Origin: Roseibium sp. MMSF_3544
GTDB lineage: Bacteria > Pseudomonadota > Alphaproteobacteria > Rhizobiales > Stappiaceae
Assembly (NCBI RefSeq): GCF_030732845.1
Contig: NZ_JASHKA010000018.1
Location: forward strand, 1-64,000
Length of the DNA stretch: 64,000 nucleotides
Direction: 5' to 3'
Part shown: piece after piece, positions 1-8,408 of the stretch
How the letters are laid out: each line of letters opens with the position of its first letter
Position numbering within the stretch: position 1 is the first letter of the stretch
Notes under the pieces: model-generated
Databases searched by the model: none
What the model was told of the DNA's origin: nothing
The model's input: only the letters and a program-made list of their open reading frames with translations
Made by a program: the position numbers and the translations under genes

Positions 1-3000
1 AACGGTGACAACATTGTTGATGCTGTTCTGACGTCTGATGACGGGTCGATCTGGACACGTCTTGGCGATGGCCAGGGCGGGTTCGGTGCGGCTGAGGCCC
101 AGGGGCGTGACTTTGCATCGAACGTGCTTGAGAAGACGGGTGGAACGCACACGCACTGGGACCGCGGCGCATATTCTCAAGAGAGTTTCACTGGCGCGGG
201 TGCGCTGACCGTTACGGCTACTAATCCGCATAAAACTGTGCAGTTTGGCCTGTCCTCGAACAGTCAGGCGAACAGTGGCACAGACATGGACTATGCTATT
301 CGTCAGACCGGGCTAGAGATTAGTGTTTACGAGAATAATGCCTATGTAGGAACATTTGGAACCTACACAGTTGGCGATGAACTGGTGATCGAACGTCTTG
401 CCGACGGAACGGTTCATTACTATCAAAACGGGTCGGTTTTCTACACAAGTACTGTTCTTTCGGACCCATCGGTTGAACTGCGAGCCGACGTCAGCCTCCC
501 TCATTTCGGTTCACGTGTCGGGGAGGCGGTCCTTGCGATTGGTAACGAGCCAGCAAAGCTCGTCACCTGGGTCAAGGACTCAGGCGTCATTGACGTCAAT
601 GCTGACTTGTCAGTGTCTGCGACATACGAAGATCTGAACGGTGACAACATTGTCGATGTCATCCTGGCGGCTCAAGATGGGTCGATCTGGACACGCCTCG
701 GCGATGGCCAGGGCGGGTTCGGCGCGGCTCAGGCCCAGGGGCGTGACCTTGCGACAAATGTGCTTGAAAAGGTTGGGGGCAGCTCTGCTTTGTGGGACCG
801 CGGTGCCTACGCCGAAGATGGGTTTGTTGGGGCAGGTTCCCTCTCAACAACTGCGCATCAAACGAACAAGTCGCTTGTTGTAGGTCTTTCTGCTTCTCCC
901 GGTGATCTTGATCGCAACTCAATTGAGTTCGGAATTTATCTTCGTTCAGACAAGAAGCTGTTTGTATTTGAATCTGGATCAGATAAGGGGACCTTCGGCA
1001 CCTATGCGATCGGTGACGTTCTGACTGTTGAACGTCTCGCTGATGGTAGCATCCAATATTTGAAAAATGGAATTGTGTTTTACACGAGTGCGGCGTCGTC
1101 TGATCCGGCCAGCACGCTTCGTGCCGATGCAAGCCTCTATCACATAGGCACACGTGTCGGAGAAACGGTTCTTCAAGAGGGTAATTCGACCCCAGAGCAC
1201 GTTGCTTGGGTCCACAACCGAGACATCGTGAAAATCGGGACAGACGGTGCTGTTTCCACAACCTATGAAGATCTGAATGGAGACAACATTGTTGATGCTG
1301 TTCTGACGTCAGAGGATGGATCGATCTGGACACGCCTCGGCGATGGTCAGGGCGGGTTCGGTGCGGCTGAGGCCCAGGGGCGTGACTTTGCATCGAACGT
1401 GCTTGAGAAGACGGGTGGAACGCACACGCACTGGGATCGTGGCGCATATTCTCAAGAGAGCTTCACTGGCGCGGGTGCGCTGACCGTTACGGCTACTAAT
1501 CCGCATAAAACTGTGCAGTTTGGCCTGTCCTCGAACAGTCAGGCGAACAGCGGCACAGGCATGGACTATGCTATTCGTCAGACCGGGCTAGAGTTTAGTG
1601 TTTACGAGAATAACGCCTATGTTGGAACATTTGGATCCTACACAGTTGACGATGAACTGACGATTGAACGTCAAGCAGACGGAACAGTCCATTACTACCG
1701 AAACGGTTTGGTTTTCTACACAAGTACTGTTCTTTCGGACCCATCGGTTGAACTGCGAGCCGATGTCAGCCTCCCTCATTTCGGTTCACGTGTCGGGGAG
1801 GCGGCCCTCACGATTGGTATCGAGCCAGCAAAGCTCGTCACCTGGGTCAAGGACTCAGGCGTCATTGACGTCAATGCTGACTTGTCAGTGTCTGCGACAT
1901 ACGAAGATCTGAACGGTGACAACATTGTCGATGTCATCCTGGCGGCTCAAGATGGGTCTATCTGGACACGCCTCGGCGATGGTCAGGGCGGGTTCGGCGC
2001 GGCTCAGGCCCAGGGGCGTGACCTTGCGACAAATGTGCTTGAAAAGGTTGGGGGCAGCTCTGCTTTGTGGGACCGCGGTGCCTACGCCGAAGATGGGTTT
2101 GTTGGGGCAGGTTCCCTCTCAACAACTGCGCATCAAACGAACAAGTCGCTTGTTGTCGGTCTTTCTGCTTCTCCCGGTGATCTTGATCGCAACTCAATTG
2201 AGTTCGGAATTTATCTTCGTTCAGACAAGAAGCTGTTTGTATTTGAATCTGGATCAGATAAGGGGACCTTCGGCACCTATGCTATCGGTGACGTTCTGAC
2301 TGTTGAACGTCTCGCTGATGGTAGCATCCAATATTTGAAAAATGGAATTGTGTTTTACACGAGTGCGGCGTCGTCAGATCCGGCCAGCACGCTTCTTGCC
2401 GATGCAAGCCTCTATCACATAGGCACACGTGTCGGAGAAACGGTTCTTCAAGAGGGTAATTCGCCCCCAGAGCACGTTGCTTGGGTCCACAACCGAGACA
2501 TCGTGAAAATCGGGACAGACGGTGCTGTTTCCACAACCTATGAAGATCTGAATGGAGACAACATTGTTGATGCTGTTCTGACGTCAGAGGATGGATCGAT
2601 CTGGACACGCCTCGGCGATGGTCAGGGCGGGTTCGGTGCGGCTGAGGCCCAGGGGCGTGACTTTGCATCGAACGTGCTTGAGAAGACGGGTGGAACGCAC
2701 ACGCATTGGGACCGCGGCGCATATTCTCAAGAGAGCTTCACTGGCGCGGGTGCGCTGACCGTTACGGCGACCGGTCTCAATACACATGTACAGTTTGGTT
2801 TGTCGCTGGATAGTCCAAGCAGCAGTGGGACCAACATGGACTATGCAATTCGCCAGGATGTTACCGAACTGCGCGTCTACGAAAAGAATGTCCATGTTGG
2901 CACGTTTGGAGGCTTTGCGAACGGAGATGAGCTGACGATCGAGCGCCTTGCCGACGGGACGGTTCAGTATCTTCGCAATGGTGATGTTTTCTATACAAGC

Positions 3001-3693
3001 ACTACTCTCTCCGATCCGACTGCTAGTCTGCGAGCGGATGTGAGCCTGCGCAACACTCGAGAACGCCTTGGTGAAGCGGTTCTGAAGATCGGCGACGAGG
3101 CGGAAAAGCTTGTCACTTGGGTCAAGGACACGGGTGTCAGTGATGTCAATGCTGATTTGTCAGTGTCTGCGACATACGTAGACCTGAACGGCGACAATCT
3201 GGTCGATGTCATCCTGGCGGCTGAAGACGGGTCCATCTGGACACGGCTCGGTGACGGTCAAGGTGGTTTCGATGAGGCAAACCTGCTTCAACGACCGGAA
3301 GGCAATGAGACACTTAGTGTTGTGAAGGGCACTGACAATAACGACGCTCTAAACGGTTCCAGCGCCGCAGAATTTCTGATCGGTGGAAGCGGGGATGACA
3401 CACTCAATGGTGACGGTGGAAACGATGTTTTGGTCGGAGGTAGCGGTTCTGACACATTCGTCTTCACAAGCTTCGGCGCGGCTGCTGTTGCGGTTACGGA
3501 TTTTGATACGAGTGGAGCGACCGGTGATTTGCTCCAATTTGAGAGTTCCGTGTTCGCAGACTTCAACGCAGTGCTGCTTGCTGTAACTGACGACGGAAGC
3601 GACACCACAATTACGCTCGATGCGGACAGCCTCGTCGTGCTGAAAAGTGTTCTTGTTCCAGATCTTCAAAGTGATGATTTCAGTTTTGTTTAG
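1..3693 (+). CDS. RTX-type secreted repeat protein, 3' part (5' end outside window)
   Basis: The frame is open from base 1, so this is the C-terminal 1,230 residues of a longer protein; the GTG at 124 is not a real start. It is built from alternating units of about 210 residues. Each unit has a beta-rich lectin-like domain (WDRGAY, VFYTS and IERLADG motifs) followed by an FG-GAP/VCBS-like segment (DLNGDNIVD ... GSIWTRLGDGQGGF). Units come as an A+B pair, and the pair is repeated almost identically with a period of 1,275 bp (for example 641 and 1916). The end (about 3310-3480) carries glycine/aspartate nonapeptides such as GGSGDDTLNGDGGNDVLVGG, the calcium-binding RTX signature, then a short hydrophobic tail. 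This suggests type I secretion and a surface or adhesive role. The lectin-like assignment is by sequence pattern only. Confidence 0.85.
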   Translation, partial: NGDNIVDAVLTSDDGSIWTRLGDGQGGFGAAEAQGRDFASNVLEKTGGTHTHWDRGAYSQESFTGAGALTVTATNPHKTVQFGLSSNSQANSGTDMDYAIRQTGLEISVYENNAYVGTFGTYTVGDELVIERLADGTVHYYQNGSVFYTSTVLSDPSVELRADVSLPHFGSRVGEAVLAIGNEPAKLVTWVKDSGVIDVNADLSVSATYEDLNGDNIVDVILAAQDGSIWTRLGDGQGGFGAAQAQGRDLATNVLEKVGGSSALWDRGAYAEDGFVGAGSLSTTAHQTNKSLVVGLSASPGDLDRNSIEFGIYLRSDKKLFVFESGSDKGTFGTYAIGDVLTVERLADGSIQYLKNGIVFYTSAASSDPASTLRADASLYHIGTRVGETVLQEGNSTPEHVAWVHNRDIVKIGTDGAVSTTYEDLNGDNIVDAVLTSEDGSIWTRLGDGQGGFGAAEAQGRDFASNVLEKTGGTHTHWDRGAYSQESFTGAGALTVTATNPHKTVQFGLSSNSQANSGTGMDYAIRQTGLEFSVYENNAYVGTFGSYTVDDELTIERQADGTVHYYRNGLVFYTSTVLSDPSVELRADVSLPHFGSRVGEAALTIGIEPAKLVTWVKDSGVIDVNADLSVSATYEDLNGDNIVDVILAAQDGSIWTRLGDGQGGFGAAQAQGRDLATNVLEKVGGSSALWDRGAYAEDGFVGAGSLSTTAHQTNKSLVVGLSASPGDLDRNSIEFGIYLRSDKKLFVFESGSDKGTFGTYAIGDVLTVERLADGSIQYLKNGIVFYTSAASSDPASTLLADASLYHIGTRVGETVLQEGNSPPEHVAWVHNRDIVKIGTDGAVSTTYEDLNGDNIVDAVLTSEDGSIWTRLGDGQGGFGAAEAQGRDFASNVLEKTGGTHTHWDRGAYSQESFTGAGALTVTATGLNTHVQFGLSLDSPSSSGTNMDYAIRQDVTELRVYEKNVHVGTFGGFANGDELTIERLADGTVQYLRNGDVFYTSTTLSDPTASLRADVSLRNTRERLGEAVLKIGDEAEKLVTWVKDTGVSDVNADLSVSATYVDLNGDNLVDVILAAEDGSIWTRLGDGQGGFDEANLLQRPEGNETLSVVKGTDNNDALNGSSAAEFLIGGSGDDTLNGDGGNDVLVGGSGSDTFVFTSFGAAAVAVTDFDTSGATGDLLQFESSVFADFNAVLLAVTDDGSDTTITLDADSLVVLKSVLVPDLQSDDFSFV

Positions 3694-4259
3694 GAAGCAA
3701 CAGTGATCTTGCAAACTTCGATAGTGTTTCATGCGGTTTTCGAACATCGGTATTATGGTGTGAGCAGTAGCGAATGAGACCGCAGCATCTGGAGTGGCGC
3801 AAAAGTTGGAAATTATGACCAGACCCAGATCTAGACCATAGAAAAAACTACCTCCAAACAATGAGGTGGGCAAGTTTTCAATCTATAGGACTGTGTTTGG
3901 GTGAGCAATTCCGGTGCTGAGAGTGGCCGTCGAACAATGATCTATTTCGAGTCGAACGCTCAAAAGTAAAGTTGTTTCTGAGCTCAAAAAATAGGAGCGG
4001 AACTCGGCATGTTGCGCCACCGTTCTAACCTAGGCAGAGAGGCGAGCGTTCACTGCACGTCAAAGATGATCAATGTTAGAGCAAATGTGGAATTTGCTAC
4101 GATCAATATGTTCGATTGCTTTGCACGCCACCACGGACATTCGAAAGTTTGGAATCAGGCCTTGAAAGCGGTTATTCCTGCTCTGCATCCGCTCTTTCTC
4201 TCAGAACCTCGTGCGCAAAACGTCTATTAAAAGCGATCTATTTCTCGGGTTTTAGAGCA
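3694..4259. other. intergenic stretch without a credible gene
   Basis: About 570 bp between the RTX gene and the IS remnant. Short plus-strand ORFs here (for example 4009-4230) have no convincing ribosome binding site or recognisable domain. No strong terminator hairpin was seen after the RTX stop. Confidence 0.5.
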
Positions 4260-4301
4260 CTAGGTGATGGACTCATAAAATCGCATCCAGATGCGAGCTG
4301 A
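4260..4301 (-). mobile_element. solo terminal fragment of the IS5-family element
   Basis: CTAG at 4260-4263 followed by GTGATGGACTCAT and about 25 more bases matches, with two mismatches, the reverse complement of the right end of the insertion sequence at 41110-41947. Similarity stops abruptly at about 4302. Only this end is present; no other part of the transposase lies nearby. It is a relic of an insertion that was later deleted, and it forms the last codons of the minus-strand ORF beside it. Confidence 0.8.
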
Positions 4302-4689
4302 CCCGCCATTCGTTCTTGGCGTTGCTCACATCAGCGTTAAAGATCAGGATATCTTCATGAAACTCACTCTGTTCGTCGGCCCCGTCCCAGGTCCCGATAA
4401 TCGCGTGTTCCGCTTCTTCGGCAGTTTCATCAATCACGGCCAGCGCGGTTTTGATGATGTCGTCCGCTCCGAAGTACCAATCTTCCAAACACCGCATGTG
4501 TTTTTTGTCGTTTTTCGACGAAATTAGGCCAGCCATCGCGACGGAAGTATGGATATACAAGTCTTGTGACTTCTGTTCCCACGTCAGGAATTCAGCACTT
4601 TTGAATGTTTCCGCATCTGCAGCATGTGGATAAAACATCATAAAAATCAAGAAGATCGTTGAAACACATACCCGGTTTCCGGCTAACAT
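4273..4689 (-). pseudogene. small exported protein truncated by an IS end
   Basis: A 138-aa ORF with a good signal peptide (hydrophobic stretch then HAADA, cleavage near residue 26) and a mature part containing two cysteine-tryptophan rich patches (MRCLEDWYFG). The last 8-10 residues are encoded by the solo IS5-family end, so the native C-terminus has been lost. I do not recognise the family; it has the size and character of small periplasmic or immunity-like proteins. Whether it is expressed is unknown. Confidence 0.5.
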
Positions 4690-4853
4690 AAGGGAACCGT
4701 TATGAAGAGATATTCAATACCAATATCATGTGAAATGAAAAGTCAGAAAATGGCAGAATCCTGCTGTTTTTATAGGATTCGAGTCCGCTCAATACAACTG
4801 AGAAAGGTGCTTCCAAATGGGTTGCCTTATGAAACAGCAAGGAGGCACGCCTG

Positions 4854-5459
4854 ATGCTTTCATCACAATTGCAGGACTCAGGCCGCAAGATCGGCCGTGC
4901 GCGGGTCTCAACCGATGAGCAAACGCTCTACCAACATCAAGATGCATTGAAGCGAGCCGGGTGGAAAACACAGAACATCTTTTATGACGATGCCACCAGG
5001 GCCACCGCGAAGAACCGTGAGGGTCTATCAAAGGCAATGGCAGCGCTTAAGCCCGGTGATGTTTTTGTCGTTGTCGCAATTGACCGCGCATTCCGTTCAT
5101 CACTTGACGGCCTCAAATTCCTCGAAGGGCTGGATAAAGAAGGAATTACTTTCCATTCTATCTATCAACAGATCGACACCGGAACACCAGAGGGTCGAAA
5201 GTGGTTTGCCTATCAACTGGCCGATGCCGAATACGAGCTGGCCGTCATCTCCCGCCGGACAAAAGAAAAGATGGCAGCCGCCAAAGCGCGGGGGCAGCAT
5301 CTGGGACGGCCCTTCAAGCTCAGCAAACGCAGCATCTACCGCGCCCATATGCTAGTGACGGAAAAGGGACGAGACATTGATATGGTCACCAAGACCTACA
5401 GCGTTGCACCCATCACCCTAAAACGCGCATTTGAGCGTTTGGGACTGGAGGCCGCTTAG
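4854..5459 (+). CDS. serine recombinase, resolvase/invertase family
   Basis: A 201-aa small serine recombinase. The N-terminal catalytic domain begins GRARVSTDEQTL, with the nucleophilic serine in ARVST. The middle holds the conserved arginine-containing IDRAFRSSLDG segment and a QLADAEYELAVISRRTKE helix, followed by GRPFKLS and a C-terminal helix-turn-helix (residues about 150-195). The usual tyrosine in IGYARVST is arginine here. The start is fixed by AAGGAGG eight bases upstream. Such proteins resolve or invert DNA in plasmids and transposons; its crossover site is not identified. The XRE gene follows after four bases, so the two are probably cotranscribed. Confidence 0.88.
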   Translation: MLSSQLQDSGRKIGRARVSTDEQTLYQHQDALKRAGWKTQNIFYDDATRATAKNREGLSKAMAALKPGDVFVVVAIDRAFRSSLDGLKFLEGLDKEGITFHSIYQQIDTGTPEGRKWFAYQLADAEYELAVISRRTKEKMAAAKARGQHLGRPFKLSKRSIYRAHMLVTEKGRDIDMVTKTYSVAPITLKRAFERLGLEAA

Positions 5460-5463
5460 CCTT

Positions 5464-5940
5464 ATGCCAAAAACTGAAAGCAATGAAATTGATCGCCTTA
5501 TCGGAATACGCCTCAAAGAACGCCGGATTGAATTGGGAATGACACACAAGCAACTTGGCGCCGCCCTGGGCATGTCCTTCCAGCAAGTCCAGAAATATGA
5601 GGCAGGCAAGAATTCGATTGCCGTTGCAACCCTTTTGGAAGCCTGCACGGTTTTAGACGTGCCGGTGACTTACTTCCTTTCAGACAATCCGATTCCTCCC
5701 GCTCCCTGTGTGACGACCTTTCCTTTTGCCTACAAATCCGCGGGCGGATTTCATTTCACTACAGCAAACTTTCCAGGCGCCGATAGGTCAGTGCCGACGC
5801 TCGTCCTGTTTCAATGGCGGGGGTTGGTTTACCAAAGCCAGTTTTGGTTTACCGGGAAAACCCGGTTCGTTTTAAAACGCGCAAGGTGTTCGTTGGTAAA
5901 CCAACGACCTTGCCGAACACGCCAACAAAGGCGTCGTTAG
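5464..5940 (+). CDS. XRE-family DNA-binding regulator
   Basis: About 158 aa. Residues 10-65 form a typical XRE helix-turn-helix (RLIGIRLKERRIELGMTHKQ, QQVQKYEAGKNSI), close to regulators of rhizobial plasmids and phages. I chose the ATG at 5464, four bases after the resolvase stop, because the domain begins directly after it. The residues after about 110 are tryptophan/phenylalanine and then arginine rich, and are encoded by repeated DNA (TTGGTTTACC copies), so the native protein may have ended differently. Probably a self-regulated repressor working with the resolvase. Confidence 0.75.
   Translation: MPKTESNEIDRLIGIRLKERRIELGMTHKQLGAALGMSFQQVQKYEAGKNSIAVATLLEACTVLDVPVTYFLSDNPIPPAPCVTTFPFAYKSAGGFHFTTANFPGADRSVPTLVLFQWRGLVYQSQFWFTGKTRFVLKRARCSLVNQRPCRTRQQRRR
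5824..5905. repeat. TTGGTTTACC repeat cluster (two direct, one inverted)
   Basis: TTGGTTTACC occurs at 5824-5833 and 5844-5853 (20-bp period). Its reverse complement is in the near-palindrome GTTGGTAAACCAAC at 5892-5905. CCGGGAAAACCCGG lies between. Spacing and symmetry resemble operator or iteron sites. Confidence 0.5.
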
Positions 5941-5944
5941 GGGA

Positions 5945-5961
5945 GGGGGCGTGCCGCCCCC
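5945..5961. terminator. perfect GC hairpin after the XRE gene
   Basis: GGGGGCG, loop TGC, CGCCCCC. It lies just after the XRE stop but lacks a T-run, so it may be a weak terminator or a nick/recombination structure. Confidence 0.4.
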
Positions 5962-6095
5962 GGTTCACCCCCTGCTATTTGGCACTCATCATGCCTTGAC
6001 ACATTGTGCACCATTCACTGCTTGCCGATTTTGGGATGAGTCTTATCCGAATTCCAGCAATCCATACGAATGACAAGAATGGCGCCCAAGTGTCG

Positions 6096-6205
6096 TCACT
6101 CCGATGCTAGCTCCCTCAGCCTCTGATGGAGTTCGGCAATGTCAGATCTCGTCGGCCAATACCGATAGACACTGGGATCAATGCCGACCAGCGCAGAAGC
6201 TCGTC
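6096..6205 (-). mobile_element. remnant of an IS3-family transposase OrfB
   Basis: On the minus strand this stretch reads ALVGIDPSVYRYWPTRSD followed by IAELHQRLRELASE and a stop. It matches the usual N-terminal part of IS3-family OrfB (CxLVGxxRxxYRY ... LRxRLxELA). Nothing of the DDE catalytic core follows, so it is a dead fragment of an old insertion. Confidence 0.65.
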
Positions 6206-6556
6206 GTTATGCATATCCCCTGGTTTGGATTACCCAGCTCGTGGCGCTTCTCCTTTAGTCGGCTAGTTGAGGCTTTTTTCCAAGTATTTCGCCAAGCGTC
6301 TACACAAAAATCATCGACACCGAGAGCTGCTTCTACAATTTGCCTTCTGTTCCTTCCGCAACTTCAGCCGTTTGGCCTCAGACACTTCCATGCAACCGTG
6401 CTTTTAGAGGCACTTGAAAAACGTTGCATCGGTTTCATCAGATTTGCGGTAAAGCTCCACCCCCCTGAGCCGATACCCAGGAAAACCCGTCCGAGGTCAG
6501 TCAAAACGGAGAAGGCCTCAAAACGCTGATACGTTGAGGTAGCAGGTAATCCTTCC
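6206..6556. other. non-coding debris before the ThiL-like gene
   Basis: No gene supported. The 6104-6529 plus-strand ORF lies antisense to the IS3 fragment and has no recognisable domain. The stretch may include further decayed IS sequence. Confidence 0.4.
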
Positions 6557-7624
6557 TTATTTTGCAAATTTGTAACTTCCAATTAAATCGGCCCAGTCTG
6601 AATAACTCCATTCTCTATGTCTTTGGCTAAATTTTTTGGACCTCAAATCGGGTGGCACTACCGACACTCCACCGCACGTATAGTGAACTTCACCAGCTTT
6701 CCCTTCAACAAGGTCTCCACAGTGCATTGCGTGCAGCCCGTATTTAGAGGCGAGAGTTCGAATCTCGTTTCCCACCTCAGGATCTACGGCTGTTAATATC
6801 TGCCAATCTCCCCACGCGAGCGCGCAGGTTCTGTAATCGACCCCTAATTCGCTCGCCATTTGAATCGCCCAAGCGTTTGCTTCTAAACGCAGAATTTCTA
6901 CATTTGCGGCACAACCAGCTGTGTTTGCAATCGATCCAATGGCAGACATCAAGCCATCTGAGGCGTCTGTGGCCGTTGTCGTAAGACCTGATCGTTGAAG
7001 CGCCATTCCGAACGCAGTCTTTGCCATCGGCTTCAACAGCGCGCTGGTGACGTTTTGGGAATTCGAATTTTCATTAAAGCCGTGCCGAAGACAGAGTATC
7101 ACAGAAAGCCAAAAGTGGGCTGTTTGTCCAACTGCCCAGATTGCATTTCCGATTTTACCTCCACCGCGCCGCAACGGCTCCCCACTAGGAACCGCGCCAA
7201 TCATTGTCCCAGTTAACCTTACCCGGTCTGCGTCACGGAGATTGCCGCCGGCAACGCGAACCCCCATCGCATCGGCGCCAGCAGCAACGCCTTCTAACAT
7301 GCGGTCAAAATCGAAAACTGACATTTGTTCGGGCGCTTCAACAGACAGCAACATCTGCTCTGGTTTTGCTCCCATCGAGGCAATGTCGCTAGCGTTAACT
7401 GTGACAGTCATCCAACCAAAATGAAAATAGTCCGGGTCGAAAAGATCAAAAACGACAGGTGTGGGGCCAGGGTCTGTGGTATGCACCAATATTGAAGACT
7501 TAGAGGCTCTCCTCAGCAATGCGCAATCATCTGCTCCATAGCGGCTATCTGATACGCTCGGAAATTTTGGGAGGATCAATTCACGGGTGATGCGATCTTC
7601 ACCAAGGTCAATGAGCTTTTTCAA
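6557..7624 (-). CDS. ThiL/PurM-like (AIR synthase superfamily) ATP-binding enzyme 1
   Basis: About 355 aa with the two-domain AIR-synthase fold of thiamine-monophosphate kinase (ThiL). N-terminal metal/ATP motif GADDCALLR; central helix TVNASDIASMGAKPEQ; VAGGNLRDADRVRLTGTMIG; C-terminal domain with TATDASDGLMSAIGSIANTAG. ThiL phosphorylates thiamine monophosphate with ATP, but this copy has a degenerate glycine loop (GGGKIGNAIWAVG) and no thiamine genes nearby, so another small-molecule substrate is likely. It begins with TTG overlapping the HIT stop (TTGA), which implies translational coupling. A second, divergent paralogue lies at 10885-11895 behind the caspase. The substrate is inferred as unknown. 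Confidence 0.8.
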   Translation of the reverse strand: MKKLIDLGEDRITRELILPKFPSVSDSRYGADDCALLRRASKSSILVHTTDPGPTPVVFDLFDPDYFHFGWMTVTVNASDIASMGAKPEQMLLSVEAPEQMSVFDFDRMLEGVAAGADAMGVRVAGGNLRDADRVRLTGTMIGAVPSGEPLRRGGGKIGNAIWAVGQTAHFWLSVILCLRHGFNENSNSQNVTSALLKPMAKTAFGMALQRSGLTTTATDASDGLMSAIGSIANTAGCAANVEILRLEANAWAIQMASELGVDYRTCALAWGDWQILTAVDPEVGNEIRTLASKYGLHAMHCGDLVEGKAGEVHYTCGGVSVVPPDLRSKKFSQRHREWSYSDWADLIGSYKFAK

Positions 7625-8235
7625 GTTACAGCTTTCAACTGTTCAATAAACCTCACCGACTCCATCAAACGGCGCGGAAGTTCTTCCAAGTCCTGTTGCA
7701 AGCGATCTCTCCACGGGCGACATACTCCAACCGCTGCAACCTCTAACGCGGAGCGCGCGCTCTCTGCAGAACTGAACCCACTAACACAGCGAACCTGTTC
7801 ATCCAGGAAAACCTGCAAATAGTTCGTGTTGCTTGGCAAGCCGGTCGCAAAGCTCGACACCACCGCGTCCACCAAACCCATCCTAGCGTTCGGGATTGGT
7901 AAGCAATGTACATGTGCATGGCTCACACACTTGCGCGCAGACTTACCGCCATCACAATGCTCAAATGCAAGAATCCCTAAGCCATTGCGCTCAAAAAGAT
8001 TCCTGAAGTAACTTAGCTGTTTTTGCAAATCACACCGCTCTTCGTCGCGCAAATCGCTCAAACGTTCAACGTGACGGATGGGCGTTAGGAGTAAATGGCC
8101 GACAACTAACGGCGCGATGTCCACGGCCGCAAGAAAATAATTGGAGCGCCTAATGAGTGTTTCCTCTGAAGGCAAGTCGAGTTGCTCGTTCAGCACAAAG
8201 CGGTCATTCGAGCACAGCCAACAACTATATGTCAT
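7621..8235 (-). CDS. HIT-family (histidine triad) nucleotide-binding protein
   Basis: 204 aa from the ATG at 8235 (a TTG at 8250 is possible but has no better ribosome site). N-terminal CWLC pair, then the fold of HIT hydrolases/transferases, including GHLLLTPIRHVERLSDL and the catalytic triad SHAHVHCLPIP (HxHxH) at about residues 110-120. C-terminal 80 residues are an extra helical part. HIT proteins cleave or transfer nucleoside monophosphates (AppppA, adenylylated or nucleotidyl phosphate substrates). It is coupled to the ThiL-like gene and divergent from the caspase gene 173 bp away, so a shared regulatory region is likely. A role in making or removing a nucleotide-linked metabolite is inference. 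Confidence 0.8.
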   Translation of the reverse strand: MTYSCWLCSNDRFVLNEQLDLPSEETLIRRSNYFLAAVDIAPLVVGHLLLTPIRHVERLSDLRDEERCDLQKQLSYFRNLFERNGLGILAFEHCDGGKSARKCVSHAHVHCLPIPNARMGLVDAVVSSFATGLPSNTNYLQVFLDEQVRCVSGFSSAESARSALEVAAVGVCRPWRDRLQQDLEELPRRLMESVRFIEQLKAVT

Positions 8236-8408
8236 TCGGAGCTTTCTCAAAATTTGATGAACCCATGCTTTATTTGCCTATTATATTGAATCATTAGGCC
8301 TTGCAACGCCCAGAGCATCAGTATTCTATAGAAGCACAACTTTCTTAACGATTAGCAATTTCTCGCAACCGCCGATAAAAATTTGTAAAAGTAGAAGTAG
8401 ATGCAGAT

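Noticed and set aside
659..1447. Long minus-strand ORF of 262 codons inside the RTX-type gene
   Set aside because: Antisense to a clearly coding, repeated frame; low-complexity product repeated with the DNA repeats.
1..3693. Possible CRISPR array because of regular repeats
   Set aside because: The repeats are long, coding, and of protein-domain size; no short repeats with unique spacers.
6104..6529. 141-codon plus-strand ORF
   Set aside because: Its left part is antisense to the IS3-family OrfB relic; no domain or ribosome site.
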